A stretch of 64,000 nucleotides of DNA from Pleionea sp. CnH1-48 (GTDB lineage Bacteria; Pseudomonadota; Gammaproteobacteria; Enterobacterales; Kangiellaceae): positions 248,001 through 312,000 of the forward strand of contig NZ_JAMXSB010000001.1 of NCBI RefSeq assembly GCF_024124665.1, read 5' to 3'. Positions 1-8,131 of the stretch are shown one piece after another. The notes under the pieces are model-generated. The model made no database searches. It had not been told where the DNA came from and saw nothing but the letters and a program-made list of their open reading frames with translations. How positions within the stretch are numbered: position 1 is the stretch's first letter; every line of letters starts with the position of its first letter. Position numbers and translations under genes: made by a program.

Positions 1-257
1 AGTTTTTGAATCACCTGAAACAGTGATAAATCATTAACTGGAATATGATACGCAGCCGAGTCAGCAATGGATAAGATCCTGCCAACCAATGCCGGATCCG
101 TATGAATGATTTTTACTAAAGGTTTTATCGGCAACTCTGGATCAGCCAGCGCCTGACGAACCTTAATTAATTGTTCTGGGAATGAAGGCAACAAAATCCG
201 TTTCTCATCAATGGCTTCATCAATTTTTTGCACCAAAGGAGAATCAGATGGCTTCAT
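1..257 (-). CDS. HDOD domain protein, N-terminal part (runs off the window)
   Basis: Reading leftward from an ATG at 257, the frame stays open to the window edge (85 codons). A strong Shine-Dalgarno (AAGGAGGG on the minus strand, 258-266) decides the start. The product begins MKPSDSPLVQKIDE and continues with a PSFPEQ segment and an IIHTDPALVGRILSIADSAAY stretch. That is the usual opening of an HDOD domain, in which helices pack around 'DP.L..RLL..ANSA.Y'. HDOD proteins are non-catalytic relatives of HD phosphohydrolases and often act in signalling together with GGDEF, EAL or kinase modules. The C-terminal part lies outside the window, so no output domain can be assigned. Confidence 0.75.
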   Translation of the reverse strand, partial: MKPSDSPLVQKIDEAIDEKRILLPSFPEQLIKVRQALADPELPIKPLVKIIHTDPALVGRILSIADSAAYHIPVNDLSLFQVIQK

Positions 258-499
258 ATCCCCTCCTTAACATTGAATGTAGAAATGATGACGGGGACAA
301 TAAACAGCAGTCGCCTTTTCACTAAAGAAAAAGCTTGGATAAGATAACAACAGAGTAACATCGGAATCGCAGCTCATGTTTATGTAACACTAAAATAGTA
401 GTTTATGAAACTGCTTTTCCACAAATAGATTAGAGAATCAAAAGTAATTATTTATAGTTTTTTATTCTAACTAGGTCTTGTGAACCTATGTTTTATTCC

Positions 500-1366
500 T
501 TATTCACCTAAATCTTGGTGAACCACAGCCAGCCACTGACCATCAGGACTCACTGCCAAACGTGATATGTTCACAATGCCCTGCTGTTTCCATTGACCTA
601 GTGAAATCCACTGTGGCTGCTTGTTGGATGCAACAAAAAGCTCGCTACCAACACCCTGGAAAAAACCAAGCTTTTTATGCCATGTGAAGTCCTCTGAACC
701 TGATTTTAAAGCCAGTATCTTACGCATTTTGTCTGACTCAGTGGAATATTCTGTAATGACTTTACTATCAGTATCATTTTGAACAAAAAAGAGCGTTTTC
801 TGATCTTGTTTGGGCAACATACTGCGGCCAATATCTTTGGCCACAACGCGATGCTTATTTGATTGATCAAGTAATACCAACTCATGCGGTTCTGCCAGAC
901 GAAACATAGCGATCGCATCCGCATTAATCCAGGCATGATACCCCACAGGCTCTACCTCGGCATTCAGGCGCTTATGATGTTTGCCATCTTTGATTAACCA
1001 CAGTGACTGCTTTTCTCCTTCTGCAATAACAGCCGAAAATTCGCCATCATTACCACGAGGAGTCGGCGAATATTCACTGGCTGTCGTCCGCGTTAATGGC
1101 GTCATCTGACTAGACAATACATTAACCCGCCAACTATCGGTATTGGAGCCAGCATCATTCATTCGAGTAAAATAAATGTGGTTTGAATCGGCTGTAAAAG
1201 CAGGCTGGTTGTCGTAACCTTTGCGTTTAACCAGGTGTTTGCTAAATACCAACTCAATGCCCTTTTGAGTGGTAAGAATTTTAAACAATGAAATGTCAGT
1301 GCCAGGGATTGCAAATGCCCCGTTTACGCTCAACAAACACATTAATCCAATAGCTATCAATCTCAT
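500..1366 (-). CDS. Secreted TolB/PD40-like beta-propeller protein
   Basis: A protein of 288 residues with a clear signal peptide (MRLIAIGLMCLLSVNGAFA, cleavage near 19-20). The body has repeats of the PD40/TolB kind. One example is the KGYDNQPAFTADSNHIYFT segment near residues 50-68, and another is the 'RLAVSPDGQWLAVVHQD' blade near the C-terminus. Such propellers sit in the periplasm and serve as binding scaffolds. No catalytic domain is visible, so the partner is unknown. It lies 62 bp downstream of the cyclase gene on the same strand and may be co-transcribed with it. Confidence 0.65.
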   Translation of the reverse strand: MRLIAIGLMCLLSVNGAFAIPGTDISLFKILTTQKGIELVFSKHLVKRKGYDNQPAFTADSNHIYFTRMNDAGSNTDSWRVNVLSSQMTPLTRTTASEYSPTPRGNDGEFSAVIAEGEKQSLWLIKDGKHHKRLNAEVEPVGYHAWINADAIAMFRLAEPHELVLLDQSNKHRVVAKDIGRSMLPKQDQKTLFFVQNDTDSKVITEYSTESDKMRKILALKSGSEDFTWHKKLGFFQGVGSELFVASNKQPQWISLGQWKQQGIVNISRLAVSPDGQWLAVVHQDLGE

Positions 1367-1428
1367 TGTTTAATCCTCTGTTATTGTTATTTTTAATTTA
1401 AGGTTATCAAGGAAGGAGCAATAGCTCC

Positions 1429-3153
1429 CTAGATTAATGGTTTTATCATATTAACGTAGTAGCAAGATACTTCTTGCCCCGCTTTGAGATCTCCCACGCC
1501 TTTTTCTAATTTAACCGTCATAGGATGATAAGCAAAATATTCCTGATGGCTTCGAATGTAGTGCCATACTCGATCGGAAATCAAAACACTGTCATCATCA
1601 CAACAAGATTCTAAACGAGCTGCAAAATTAACCGCCTCACCAGACAAATCCATCTGCTCGGTCACTTCATTATGTTGCAAAGTCACTTCGCCAATATCCA
1701 GGCCAATGCGGCAGGCAAAACCCGCTGCAGACAGAACGTTTCGAATCATGCAGGCACAGGCGACACCCACAGAGGCGTTCTGAAAGCATGCTCGAAGCGA
1801 ATCACCTTCCATATTCGGATAATTCGCTTTCCAGCGTTTTAATATTGGCTTAATTAAACCACGGAATAAGTTTAGCTTTTCATTACGCTCTTCTCCCTTC
1901 CAGCGAGAGAAGTCTTTTAAATCCATAATGATGACAGTAAACATTCGAATCTGATTGCTTTCGTTTTCTGCCGCCAGCTCTAACAGACGGGGCCAAAACT
2001 TGTTTTTAATACTGGCCAAGGATTCTTTAAACTCACGCAATAAATGGTGATCATCACGCATCATCAACTGAGCCACCAGGAGGTTGCTGGCTTCTTCTTT
2101 TAAATCCGCTTCCAGCTGCTCAACATTGTTACCGCCTGTTTCCTCAAGAAGAATTTTCACAGAAGTGTAACCAGCCACATCTTCAATGCTTTTTACTCTT
2201 AACCGAGTTCCCCAATGCTTTGCTTCTAAATGCTCCACCATAATAGGTAAAGTAGCGAACTCATGGGCAGCAATATAGTTATCGTAACGTAACTCGATGC
2301 TAATAGAATCAGAATACAGTCTTTCAAACTCTCCGCGTCGATAACGCGTAAGTGTTTGGCCAGACTCATCCCAATAGGCATGAGTACAACGTAACGACTT
2401 AATGTTCCAGCCGATGGTTTTTATATCAAATAACTTACAGCCAGATAAGTCAGCTTTGGTTAAATTCGACTGGCTTAAATTACAGTAGCGAAGATCACAA
2501 TTAAGCAAACTGGCTTCGGACAAATTAACCTTTGAAAAACTGAGGCGGCTGAGATCAGACTCTGATAACTCAACCCCTTTCATATTGGCGCCATTCAGCA
2601 AGGCGCCATGCAAATTCACATGACTTAATACTGCACTCTGCAAGTTAGCATTTTGCAGCGAAACCTCTTTCATGATGGCACCAGTAAAATCAGAACCGGT
2701 AAAATCCATTCCATCAAGCTTTTGATAGCTCAAAGATGCGCCACACAAACGCACATGCCGCAGGTCCATGCTTTGCAGATCATGGCCTTCAAAATCAACT
2801 CGAGAGAAGTCTGCACCACGAGATTGCGCGGTTAAAAAATTCGCTTTGGTAACACGAGCCGAGGTGAGATTCGCTTCAAACATCTCTGCGGCTATAAAGT
2901 TAGCATTCTCCAGATTAGCAAAACTGAAGTTCACATGTTTTAAGTTAGCTGATATAAAGCTCGAGCCAGCCAGGTTGGCTTCTGAAAAATTAGCTCGTTC
3001 TAACTGACATTCAGAAAAATCAAAGCCCGCCAGATTTTTGTGAGCAAAACTGACATCCGATAAATCAATCGACTCCTGAGGATGGCTACTGCGCCAGTTA
3101 TTCCAAACATCACAGCCTTGATCGATCAGTTTAATTAAATCACTCTGCTCCAT
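1429..3153 (-). CDS. Pentapeptide-repeat protein fused to a class III nucleotidyl cyclase domain
   Basis: A protein of 574 residues. Residues about 30-245 form a long right-handed pentapeptide-repeat helix (A[ND]F/L periodicity, e.g. LERANFSEANLAGSSF). A linker follows, and residues about 404-565 are a class III adenylate/guanylate cyclase domain. Visible catalytic features are metal aspartates D411 (VIIMDLKDFS) and D451 (MEGDSLRACF), and the transition-state pair N509 and R513 in SGEAVNFAARLES. D502 occupies the base-reading Asp position. The base-contacting Lys, usually three residues before the GD motif, appears to be Asn447. Activity is therefore likely but specificity is uncertain. There is no signal peptide or membrane segment, so it should be cytoplasmic. 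A GATAATGATAAT sequence just upstream resembles part of a Fur box. Confidence 0.8.
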   Translation of the reverse strand: MEQSDLIKLIDQGCDVWNNWRSSHPQESIDLSDVSFAHKNLAGFDFSECQLERANFSEANLAGSSFISANLKHVNFSFANLENANFIAAEMFEANLTSARVTKANFLTAQSRGADFSRVDFEGHDLQSMDLRHVRLCGASLSYQKLDGMDFTGSDFTGAIMKEVSLQNANLQSAVLSHVNLHGALLNGANMKGVELSESDLSRLSFSKVNLSEASLLNCDLRYCNLSQSNLTKADLSGCKLFDIKTIGWNIKSLRCTHAYWDESGQTLTRYRRGEFERLYSDSISIELRYDNYIAAHEFATLPIMVEHLEAKHWGTRLRVKSIEDVAGYTSVKILLEETGGNNVEQLEADLKEEASNLLVAQLMMRDDHHLLREFKESLASIKNKFWPRLLELAAENESNQIRMFTVIIMDLKDFSRWKGEERNEKLNLFRGLIKPILKRWKANYPNMEGDSLRACFQNASVGVACACMIRNVLSAAGFACRIGLDIGEVTLQHNEVTEQMDLSGEAVNFAARLESCCDDDSVLISDRVWHYIRSHQEYFAYHPMTVKLEKGVGDLKAGQEVSCYYVNMIKPLI

Positions 3154-3183
3154 AAATCGATTAGCCCTTCAACACTGGTTCAT

Positions 3184-3202
3184 ACCATTATCATTATCGG
3201 TA
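3184..3202 (-). promoter_or_regulatory. Possible weak Fur-box-like sequence upstream of the cyclase gene
   Basis: On the minus strand the sequence reads GATAATGATAATGGTATG. This is two perfect GATAAT hexamers of the Fur consensus, but the third inverted hexamer is poor. It lies about 30-50 bp before the cyclase start codon, where an operator could act. Support is only sequence similarity. Confidence 0.25.
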
Positions 3203-3218
3203 AAATCCTTACACAAGG

Positions 3219-3259
3219 AAAAAAAATAAAAAGTGCTGCCGTTCACACGATAGCACTTT
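3219..3259 (-). terminator. Rho-independent terminator of speE
   Basis: Stem AAAGTGCT/AGCACTTT (3230-3237 with 3252-3259), followed on the minus strand by a U-rich tail (TTATTTTTTT). It sits directly after the speE stop codon. Confidence 0.75.
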
Positions 3260-3267
3260 AACACCGA

Positions 3268-4125
3268 CTATGATGTTTTTTTCAACAGTTCAATAACATA
3301 CTGTGGCAAAGCAAACGCTGCTGTGTGCATTTCTGGATTGTAATAGCGCGTCTTAATGCCGCTGGCAACATAACGCTGACGTACGGTCTCCAGGTCTGTT
3401 TGCCGATGCTGAGGTTCGTCGGTACCCCAGGCTAATGTCATAGCCCCACCTACATAGGTAGGCACCGCGACAGTGTAGAAACTTTGTTCAGCGAAGTACT
3501 GCCCCATACGCAAACGAGTGTTTACCACTTCGTCAGGCTGCATCATCACCACACCATTTTGCGCGACCATAATACCGCCCTCGTTCAGACAGTTTTTAGC
3601 CAACCGATAAAAGTCATTAGTGAACAAGACTTCACCAGGCCCAATAGGGTCGGTTGAATCAGAAATGATGATGTCAAACTTCTCCTGACACTCACGAACA
3701 AAATGAATACCATCATCAATCACAATGGTCGCTCGAGGATCATCAAATGCCCCCTGCGAGTGGTTAGGAAAATATTCTTTGCACATATCAATCACAGCGC
3801 GATCGATTTCTACCTGAACGATTTTCTCGAGCTGTTGGTGCTTCAGAGTTTCGCGCAAAATTCCCCCATCGCCACCGCCAATGATCAAGACTTTTTTGGG
3901 GTTCTGATGCGCCAACAGCGGGACATGAGTCAACATCTCGTGATAGATGAACTCATCTTTCTCGGTTGTTTGAATAATGCCATCAAGAGCCATGACACGT
4001 CCAAACTGCTCATTCTCAAAAATAACCAAATGCTGATGCTCTGTTTTGCTCTCAAACAGCACTTTATCCATATTAAAGCTTTGTCCATAACTGGGGTACA
4101 AAGACTCTAAATACTTACTACTCAC
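3268..4125 (-). CDS. speE: Spermidine synthase
   Basis: A protein of 285 residues covering the whole spermidine synthase family. It transfers the aminopropyl group from decarboxylated S-adenosylmethionine to putrescine in the cytoplasm. Recognisable parts are the N-terminal beta-strand domain, the EFIYHEMLTHVPL segment and the nucleotide-binding loop VLIIGGGDGGILRET (about 83-97). The catalytic Asp segment IISDSTDPIGPGEVLF lies near 155-170. Length is typical. With aguA and aguB about 4 kb away, the window encodes the path agmatine to N-carbamoylputrescine to putrescine to spermidine. No speD is seen here. Confidence 0.95.
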   Translation of the reverse strand: MSSKYLESLYPSYGQSFNMDKVLFESKTEHQHLVIFENEQFGRVMALDGIIQTTEKDEFIYHEMLTHVPLLAHQNPKKVLIIGGGDGGILRETLKHQQLEKIVQVEIDRAVIDMCKEYFPNHSQGAFDDPRATIVIDDGIHFVRECQEKFDIIISDSTDPIGPGEVLFTNDFYRLAKNCLNEGGIMVAQNGVVMMQPDEVVNTRLRMGQYFAEQSFYTVAVPTYVGGAMTLAWGTDEPQHRQTDLETVRQRYVASGIKTRYYNPEMHTAAFALPQYVIELLKKTS

Positions 4126-4357
4126 GAGATAAACCTCTATTTAATGGGATACTGATATTGTAATTCAGATATTGGGCGATTGCCCGAAAAAACATGCTGT
4201 ATCAATCACTTCGTAACTAAACCTTAAGGGATAAGAGAAAAAAGAGTGAGATACAATCAATTTCTGTAATGACAATAAAAGCCAATGAATTTGTTAAGAA
4301 AAATCAACTAATAACGACTATGGTATTAACAATATCAATCTAAAGGGATGAATAATC

Positions 4358-5146
4358 ATGATTTGCCATGAAGTAGACTACGAGATTATCGGAAACAGTA
4401 TGCAGCTGGTAGAGGTCGAGCTAGACCCTGGCGAAACCGTCATTGCCGAAGCTGGAGCCATGAATTACATGGAGTCAGGCATCGACTTCCAGACCAAAAT
4501 GGGCGATGGATCTAATCCTGACGAAGGTTTAATGTCTAAGATGTTTTCTGCCGCAAAACGCAAGCTCACTGGCGAGTCGGTGTTTACCACTCACTTTACC
4601 AATCATGGCGGCGGAAAAAGCCGCGTAGCCTTCGGCGCGCCTTATCCTGGCTCAATTATTCCGCTCAATATGGCCGAGGTTAACGGTCGTGTTATCTGCC
4701 AGAAAGACTCATTTCTGGCCGCTGCTTTGGGCACCAGGATCAGTATTACCTTTAATACTCGACTGGGAGCAGGCTTTTTTGGTGGCGAAGGGTTTATCCT
4801 GCAAACGCTCGAAGGCGACGGTATGGCCTTTATTCATGCAGGTGGCACCTTGATCAAGAAAGAACTTCGAGGCGAAACACTGCGGGTGGACACAGGTACA
4901 TTGGTGGCCTTCACCGAAGGTGTAGACTACGACATCCAACGAGCCGGCAACTTAAAATCCATGATATTTGGCGGTGAAGGTTTATTCCTGGCAACCTTGT
5001 CTGGTCATGGAACCGTCTGGCTGCAAAGCCTGCCCTTCTCTCGTCTGGCTGATCGTGTCTTACAAAGTGCCTCTAGTTTTGGTGGCAGTGATCAGGGTGA
5101 AGGCTCTGTGCTAGGTGGCATTGGTCGTATGGTGGGCGGCGACTAA
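4358..5146 (+). CDS. AIM24/TIGR00266 family protein
   Basis: A protein of 262 residues matching the bacterial AIM24 family throughout. It has the start segment [19 protein letters not shown], the glycine-rich [20 protein letters not shown] motif (about 142-161) and a pseudo-symmetric TRAP-like beta fold implied by repeated 'AGxxxxxxL.G' segments. No signal peptide or membrane segment is present. The molecular function of the family is unclear; the mitochondrial member affects inner-membrane organisation. The gene is monocistronic by context, followed by a hairpin at 5169-5192. Confidence 0.85.
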   Translation: MICHEVDYEIIGNSMQLVEVELDPGETVIAEAGAMNYMESGIDFQTKMGDGSNPDEGLMSKMFSAAKRKLTGESVFTTHFTNHGGGKSRVAFGAPYPGSIIPLNMAEVNGRVICQKDSFLAAALGTRISITFNTRLGAGFFGGEGFILQTLEGDGMAFIHAGGTLIKKELRGETLRVDTGTLVAFTEGVDYDIQRAGNLKSMIFGGEGLFLATLSGHGTVWLQSLPFSRLADRVLQSASSFGGSDQGEGSVLGGIGRMVGGD

Positions 5147-5168
5147 ACCTTATTCAGCTTAGTTAAAA

Positions 5169-5192
5169 ATGGCCGCATTCTCTCGCGGCCAT
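5169..5192 (+). terminator. Hairpin after the AIM24-family gene
   Basis: A perfect 8-bp stem ATGGCCGC/GCGGCCAT with an 8-nt loop, 23 bp after the stop codon. The T-tract behind it is interrupted, so termination strength is uncertain. Confidence 0.55.
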
Positions 5193-5200
5193 CTATTTAT

Positions 5201-5219
5201 AGAAATAATTCTCATTAAC
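5201..5219 (+). promoter_or_regulatory. Candidate Fur box upstream of the chaperone/cargo pair
   Basis: Contains AATAATTCTCATTAAC, identical over 16 nt to the much stronger Fur box before fagA (27258-27276). Against the 19-bp Fur consensus I count 13 matches on the minus-strand reading. It is 220 bp before the chaperone gene and no clear -35/-10 pair could be fixed to it. Confidence 0.4.
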
Positions 5220-5439
5220 CTTTCCGTTTTTTTAACAACTAACCAATTGATTTACCTTGTCTTTTTATTCACTCCCTAATTAGCACCTCATCAATCTCAA
5301 AAACAAATCCCAAAAATCTGTTACTGAAATAATAGAAATAACGTTTTCTTAAATAGGAGCAGATTAAATATTGCAGCATTTTTTGCTCGCAATATTGTCT
5401 TGAGCACATTCTTTTCATTTATTACAGGAGTGTAAAACA

Positions 5440-5901
5440 ATGACATACGGCAATGAAAAAATTAAAACCTGGTTAAGGCAACTAGGACAACAACAGCATG
5501 ATCATTTTGAGCTAGATAATAGCGATAAGTGCTTTTTACACATCGACACAGACCTTACATTAATTGTTTGCGCTCCCCAAGCCAGCAGTAAAGTATTTTT
5601 AACCATAGAACTGATGCGAGTTCCATCTATTAGTCGAGAAAGCTTTTTTGAGAAAGCACTACAACTTAATTTGTTTCAGCAGGAAACTCACGGAGCCACC
5701 CTCGCTATCGATGACATCTCTAACAAAGTAGTCGTTTGTTACTCTCATGATATTAGCGAGCTGTCTTTTACTGACTTTTCTAACTTACTTAACAATCTAG
5801 CGACTGTTGCCAGAAAGCTTTTAGAAAAGCTCGAACAAACTGATTTTCCCCATCAGCAATGGAAGCAACCAACTACTTTCAACTTGCAACACCGCGTTTA
5901 G
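5440..5901 (+). CDS. CesT/Tir-type type III secretion chaperone-like protein
   Basis: A small acidic protein of 153 residues with no signal peptide. The order of elements fits class I type III secretion chaperones. There is a helical N-terminus (IKTWLRQLGQ), then strands carrying 'DTDLTLIVCAP', then 'SRESFFEKALQLNLFQQETHGATLAID' around residues 70-95, where the family has 'ALLxANLxxxxTGGATLxLD'. A C-terminal helix (LLNNLATVARKLLEKLEQ) ends it. Such proteins dimerise and hold a cargo N-terminus before export. The next gene starts 32 bp later and encodes a large protein with a disordered Ser-rich N-terminus, the usual arrangement. A good ribosome site (CAGGAG) precedes the ATG. Confidence 0.65.
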   Translation: MTYGNEKIKTWLRQLGQQQHDHFELDNSDKCFLHIDTDLTLIVCAPQASSKVFLTIELMRVPSISRESFFEKALQLNLFQQETHGATLAIDDISNKVVVCYSHDISELSFTDFSNLLNNLATVARKLLEKLEQTDFPHQQWKQPTTFNLQHRV

Positions 5902-5933
5902 GAAAACATAACATTTAGATAGAGGAATAACTT

Positions 5934-8084
5934 ATGAATATAGATTCTCCAACACTTTCACCCCAAATAACTTCCATTGGTAACGGCTTAGACAATCCCC
6001 CATTATTGGATTTATCAGGAAAAACGTCTCACCCTAGCAGTCACCCGGGAACGCAAGAATCCAGCTTGTTGATTCCCAGTTCGAACTTATCGAGTTTTTC
6101 TTCGATTAAACTGGATACAAATTCTGGTAAGACAACCAAACAAGAACGAGCGATGTCGCCGACGCTTCCACAACGTATGAGAGCGGATATCAAAAAAGCG
6201 GCTATTCTAGAAACAGCTCTGGCGGAACTGAAAAAGAAAAAACCTCTTTCAAAAAAAACATCTCAGCTACTTGATGAGGTAGGAACATTTAGCAAAGACA
6301 CTAGCACTAGAGAAGCGCGGATTCTATTAAAGAAAGAAATTAAAACTCAATTAGCGGAAACACGAAATGAAATTGGAAAGTCGATAAATAAGCAGTTAAA
6401 GTCAGCTGGCCCAGTTTGGGCGATAAGACAAGCTTTAGCTACACCAGTTGCAAGTGGAGAATTATACTCAAAAGAAAAAACGGAGTTACTAAACGTTACC
6501 AACGAGTTGGCAAAACGAGCAATAAGTGGCCTTGAGAAAAGAAATCCGTTATCCGGCTACGCCCCTGAAGTAATTGTAACCATGGCGACTAAAACCCAAG
6601 AGTCATGTGTCTTGGGTATACAAACTTTAGAAAGGAATACATCTATCGCTAGCGATGAAGACTTACGAACGGAAATAATACAAACCATTCCCAAACGATC
6701 TTACAGCGGAGAAAATAAAGGGTTCGGCGACTTTATGTCTGGCATCTATGGATACATTGGCACAGCACAATGTTTCAGCGATGACAGTAGTGGATTTATT
6801 CTGGCTCAAGGAAAACTAATCCACGTTGCTCCAGAAAATAGTTCCGATGATCTAATGCCTGACCGAGATGGCTTCTGGCAACATTGCACTGGAACCGGTA
6901 GCAGTAGTAAACATCTAAAAATGCGACAGAACGTAAACGGAATCAGTAAAGAGATGATGCAATTATCTTGCGTTGGGAAACAAACCTCCGATACCGTCAG
7001 GAAAGTACTCACATCAAAATTACACGCTCCCGAGTCTACAGCCGCCACTTGGGCAAAGACGCAAATTGACGGCACCGATCTCCGAGGTTCAGTTGGATTG
7101 TTCTTAAATAAAAAGAATGCTGCTAAGTCATCTGACATCAATCCTTTCGATGACAAAAATACCATGGTTATGATTAAGTCATTAAAAGCAAAAGGAGTGA
7201 AAAGCGTTGTACTGCTTGGAGATTCACCTCAAAAAGCAGCGCCCAAGCTTGTGAAGGCTTTATTGAGCAATGGCATTAATGTCGTCAATTTAACAGAACA
7301 CTGGAGAGCCAATACATCGAGCGAGAATCCTTACACTTTCCAGAGTAATCTTGGGCAAGAGTTAAAGGACCAAGGTATGTCAGGTATCATCGGCATGAGG
7401 TCCGGTGGCATGCGTATCTTTAATTTGGGAGGCGATCTTCCGATTATCCCATTAGATACTCATCCAACTCATGATCGATTTCCCTTTGAAGCTTGTACCA
7501 ATCAATCCGTCGTCCCTCTGTGTGTAGATGTTAAACGAGGGCTTGATATCGTATCGCTGGGTGACTCAATAGATAGAATGCAACATATTAGAGACATCGA
7601 CTATCAATCCAGTTCTAGTGTTACCAGTACATCCTCAGGAAAGCCTAAAGTGGGAGATACAATCACCTTGACGGATGGTGGAATAGCAAAGATTCTGGAT
7701 GTTCATAGTAAAGGTTACGTGATAAAGGTAACCCAACCTGGAAACGGGTTTTCAAACGAAATCTACCAAATGAACAAGCATCAAGGTCATATTAAATTCA
7801 GTGAAGTAAAAAGTGCTTCAATTCAACCAATGAGCTCTGGAAAAATAAAACCGGGAGACATTGTGACACTGAAAGATGGCGGAAAAGTTCAAGTGATTGA
7901 GGTAGGAAATGGCTTTCTGGTAGTCGAGGCCAAAACTAAAGGAAAAGGTATACAAGCCGATATTTATTTAGCAAACTCGAAACACCAAGGTCATGTTCAA
8001 CCTCATGAGCTTCAAAGTAATACAGGCTCTAGTAGTAATACATCGGTAGTATCAGAAGACGATCATAAACAACAATATGATTAG
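5934..8084 (+). CDS. Putative secreted effector (cargo of the adjacent chaperone), unrecognised fold
   Basis: A protein of 716 residues. Residues 1-75 are Ser/Thr/Pro-rich, poor in charge and hydrophobic clusters, and without a Sec signal, as in type III substrates. Residues 80-200 are Lys-rich helices. Residues about 260-545 look globular and alpha/beta (MVMIKSLKAKGVKSVVLLGD, then IIGMRSGGMRIFNLGG). The latter segment faintly recalls donor-site loops of GT-B glycosyltransferases, but this is a weak impression. Residues about 570-626 and 636-693 are two copies of a roughly 58-residue SH3/KOW-like repeat, each starting [KP].GD..TL.DGG and ending with KHQGH and a short polar tail. The tail (694-716) is Ser/Asn-rich. 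I do not recognise a catalytic family. The role as an exported effector is inferred from the chaperone next door. Confidence 0.5.
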   Translation: MNIDSPTLSPQITSIGNGLDNPPLLDLSGKTSHPSSHPGTQESSLLIPSSNLSSFSSIKLDTNSGKTTKQERAMSPTLPQRMRADIKKAAILETALAELKKKKPLSKKTSQLLDEVGTFSKDTSTREARILLKKEIKTQLAETRNEIGKSINKQLKSAGPVWAIRQALATPVASGELYSKEKTELLNVTNELAKRAISGLEKRNPLSGYAPEVIVTMATKTQESCVLGIQTLERNTSIASDEDLRTEIIQTIPKRSYSGENKGFGDFMSGIYGYIGTAQCFSDDSSGFILAQGKLIHVAPENSSDDLMPDRDGFWQHCTGTGSSSKHLKMRQNVNGISKEMMQLSCVGKQTSDTVRKVLTSKLHAPESTAATWAKTQIDGTDLRGSVGLFLNKKNAAKSSDINPFDDKNTMVMIKSLKAKGVKSVVLLGDSPQKAAPKLVKALLSNGINVVNLTEHWRANTSSENPYTFQSNLGQELKDQGMSGIIGMRSGGMRIFNLGGDLPIIPLDTHPTHDRFPFEACTNQSVVPLCVDVKRGLDIVSLGDSIDRMQHIRDIDYQSSSSVTSTSSGKPKVGDTITLTDGGIAKILDVHSKGYVIKVTQPGNGFSNEIYQMNKHQGHIKFSEVKSASIQPMSSGKIKPGDIVTLKDGGKVQVIEVGNGFLVVEAKTKGKGIQADIYLANSKHQGHVQPHELQSNTGSSSNTSVVSEDDHKQQYD

Positions 8085-8091
8085 AAAAACC

Positions 8092-8117
8092 CCGGAGCGC
8101 AAGCTCCGGAATTTCTT
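8092..8117. terminator. Terminator between the cargo gene and aguB
   Basis: Stem CCGGAGC/GCTCCGG with a GCAA tetraloop (8092-8109), followed by ATTTCTTT. Flanking A and T runs could make it work for both convergent genes. Confidence 0.7.
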
Positions 8118-8131
8118 TCCAGTTTCACACG

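Noticed and set aside
2653-3007. Plus-strand frames opposite the pentapeptide repeats
   Set aside because: The repeated pattern is the complement of the pentapeptide codons; no start site.
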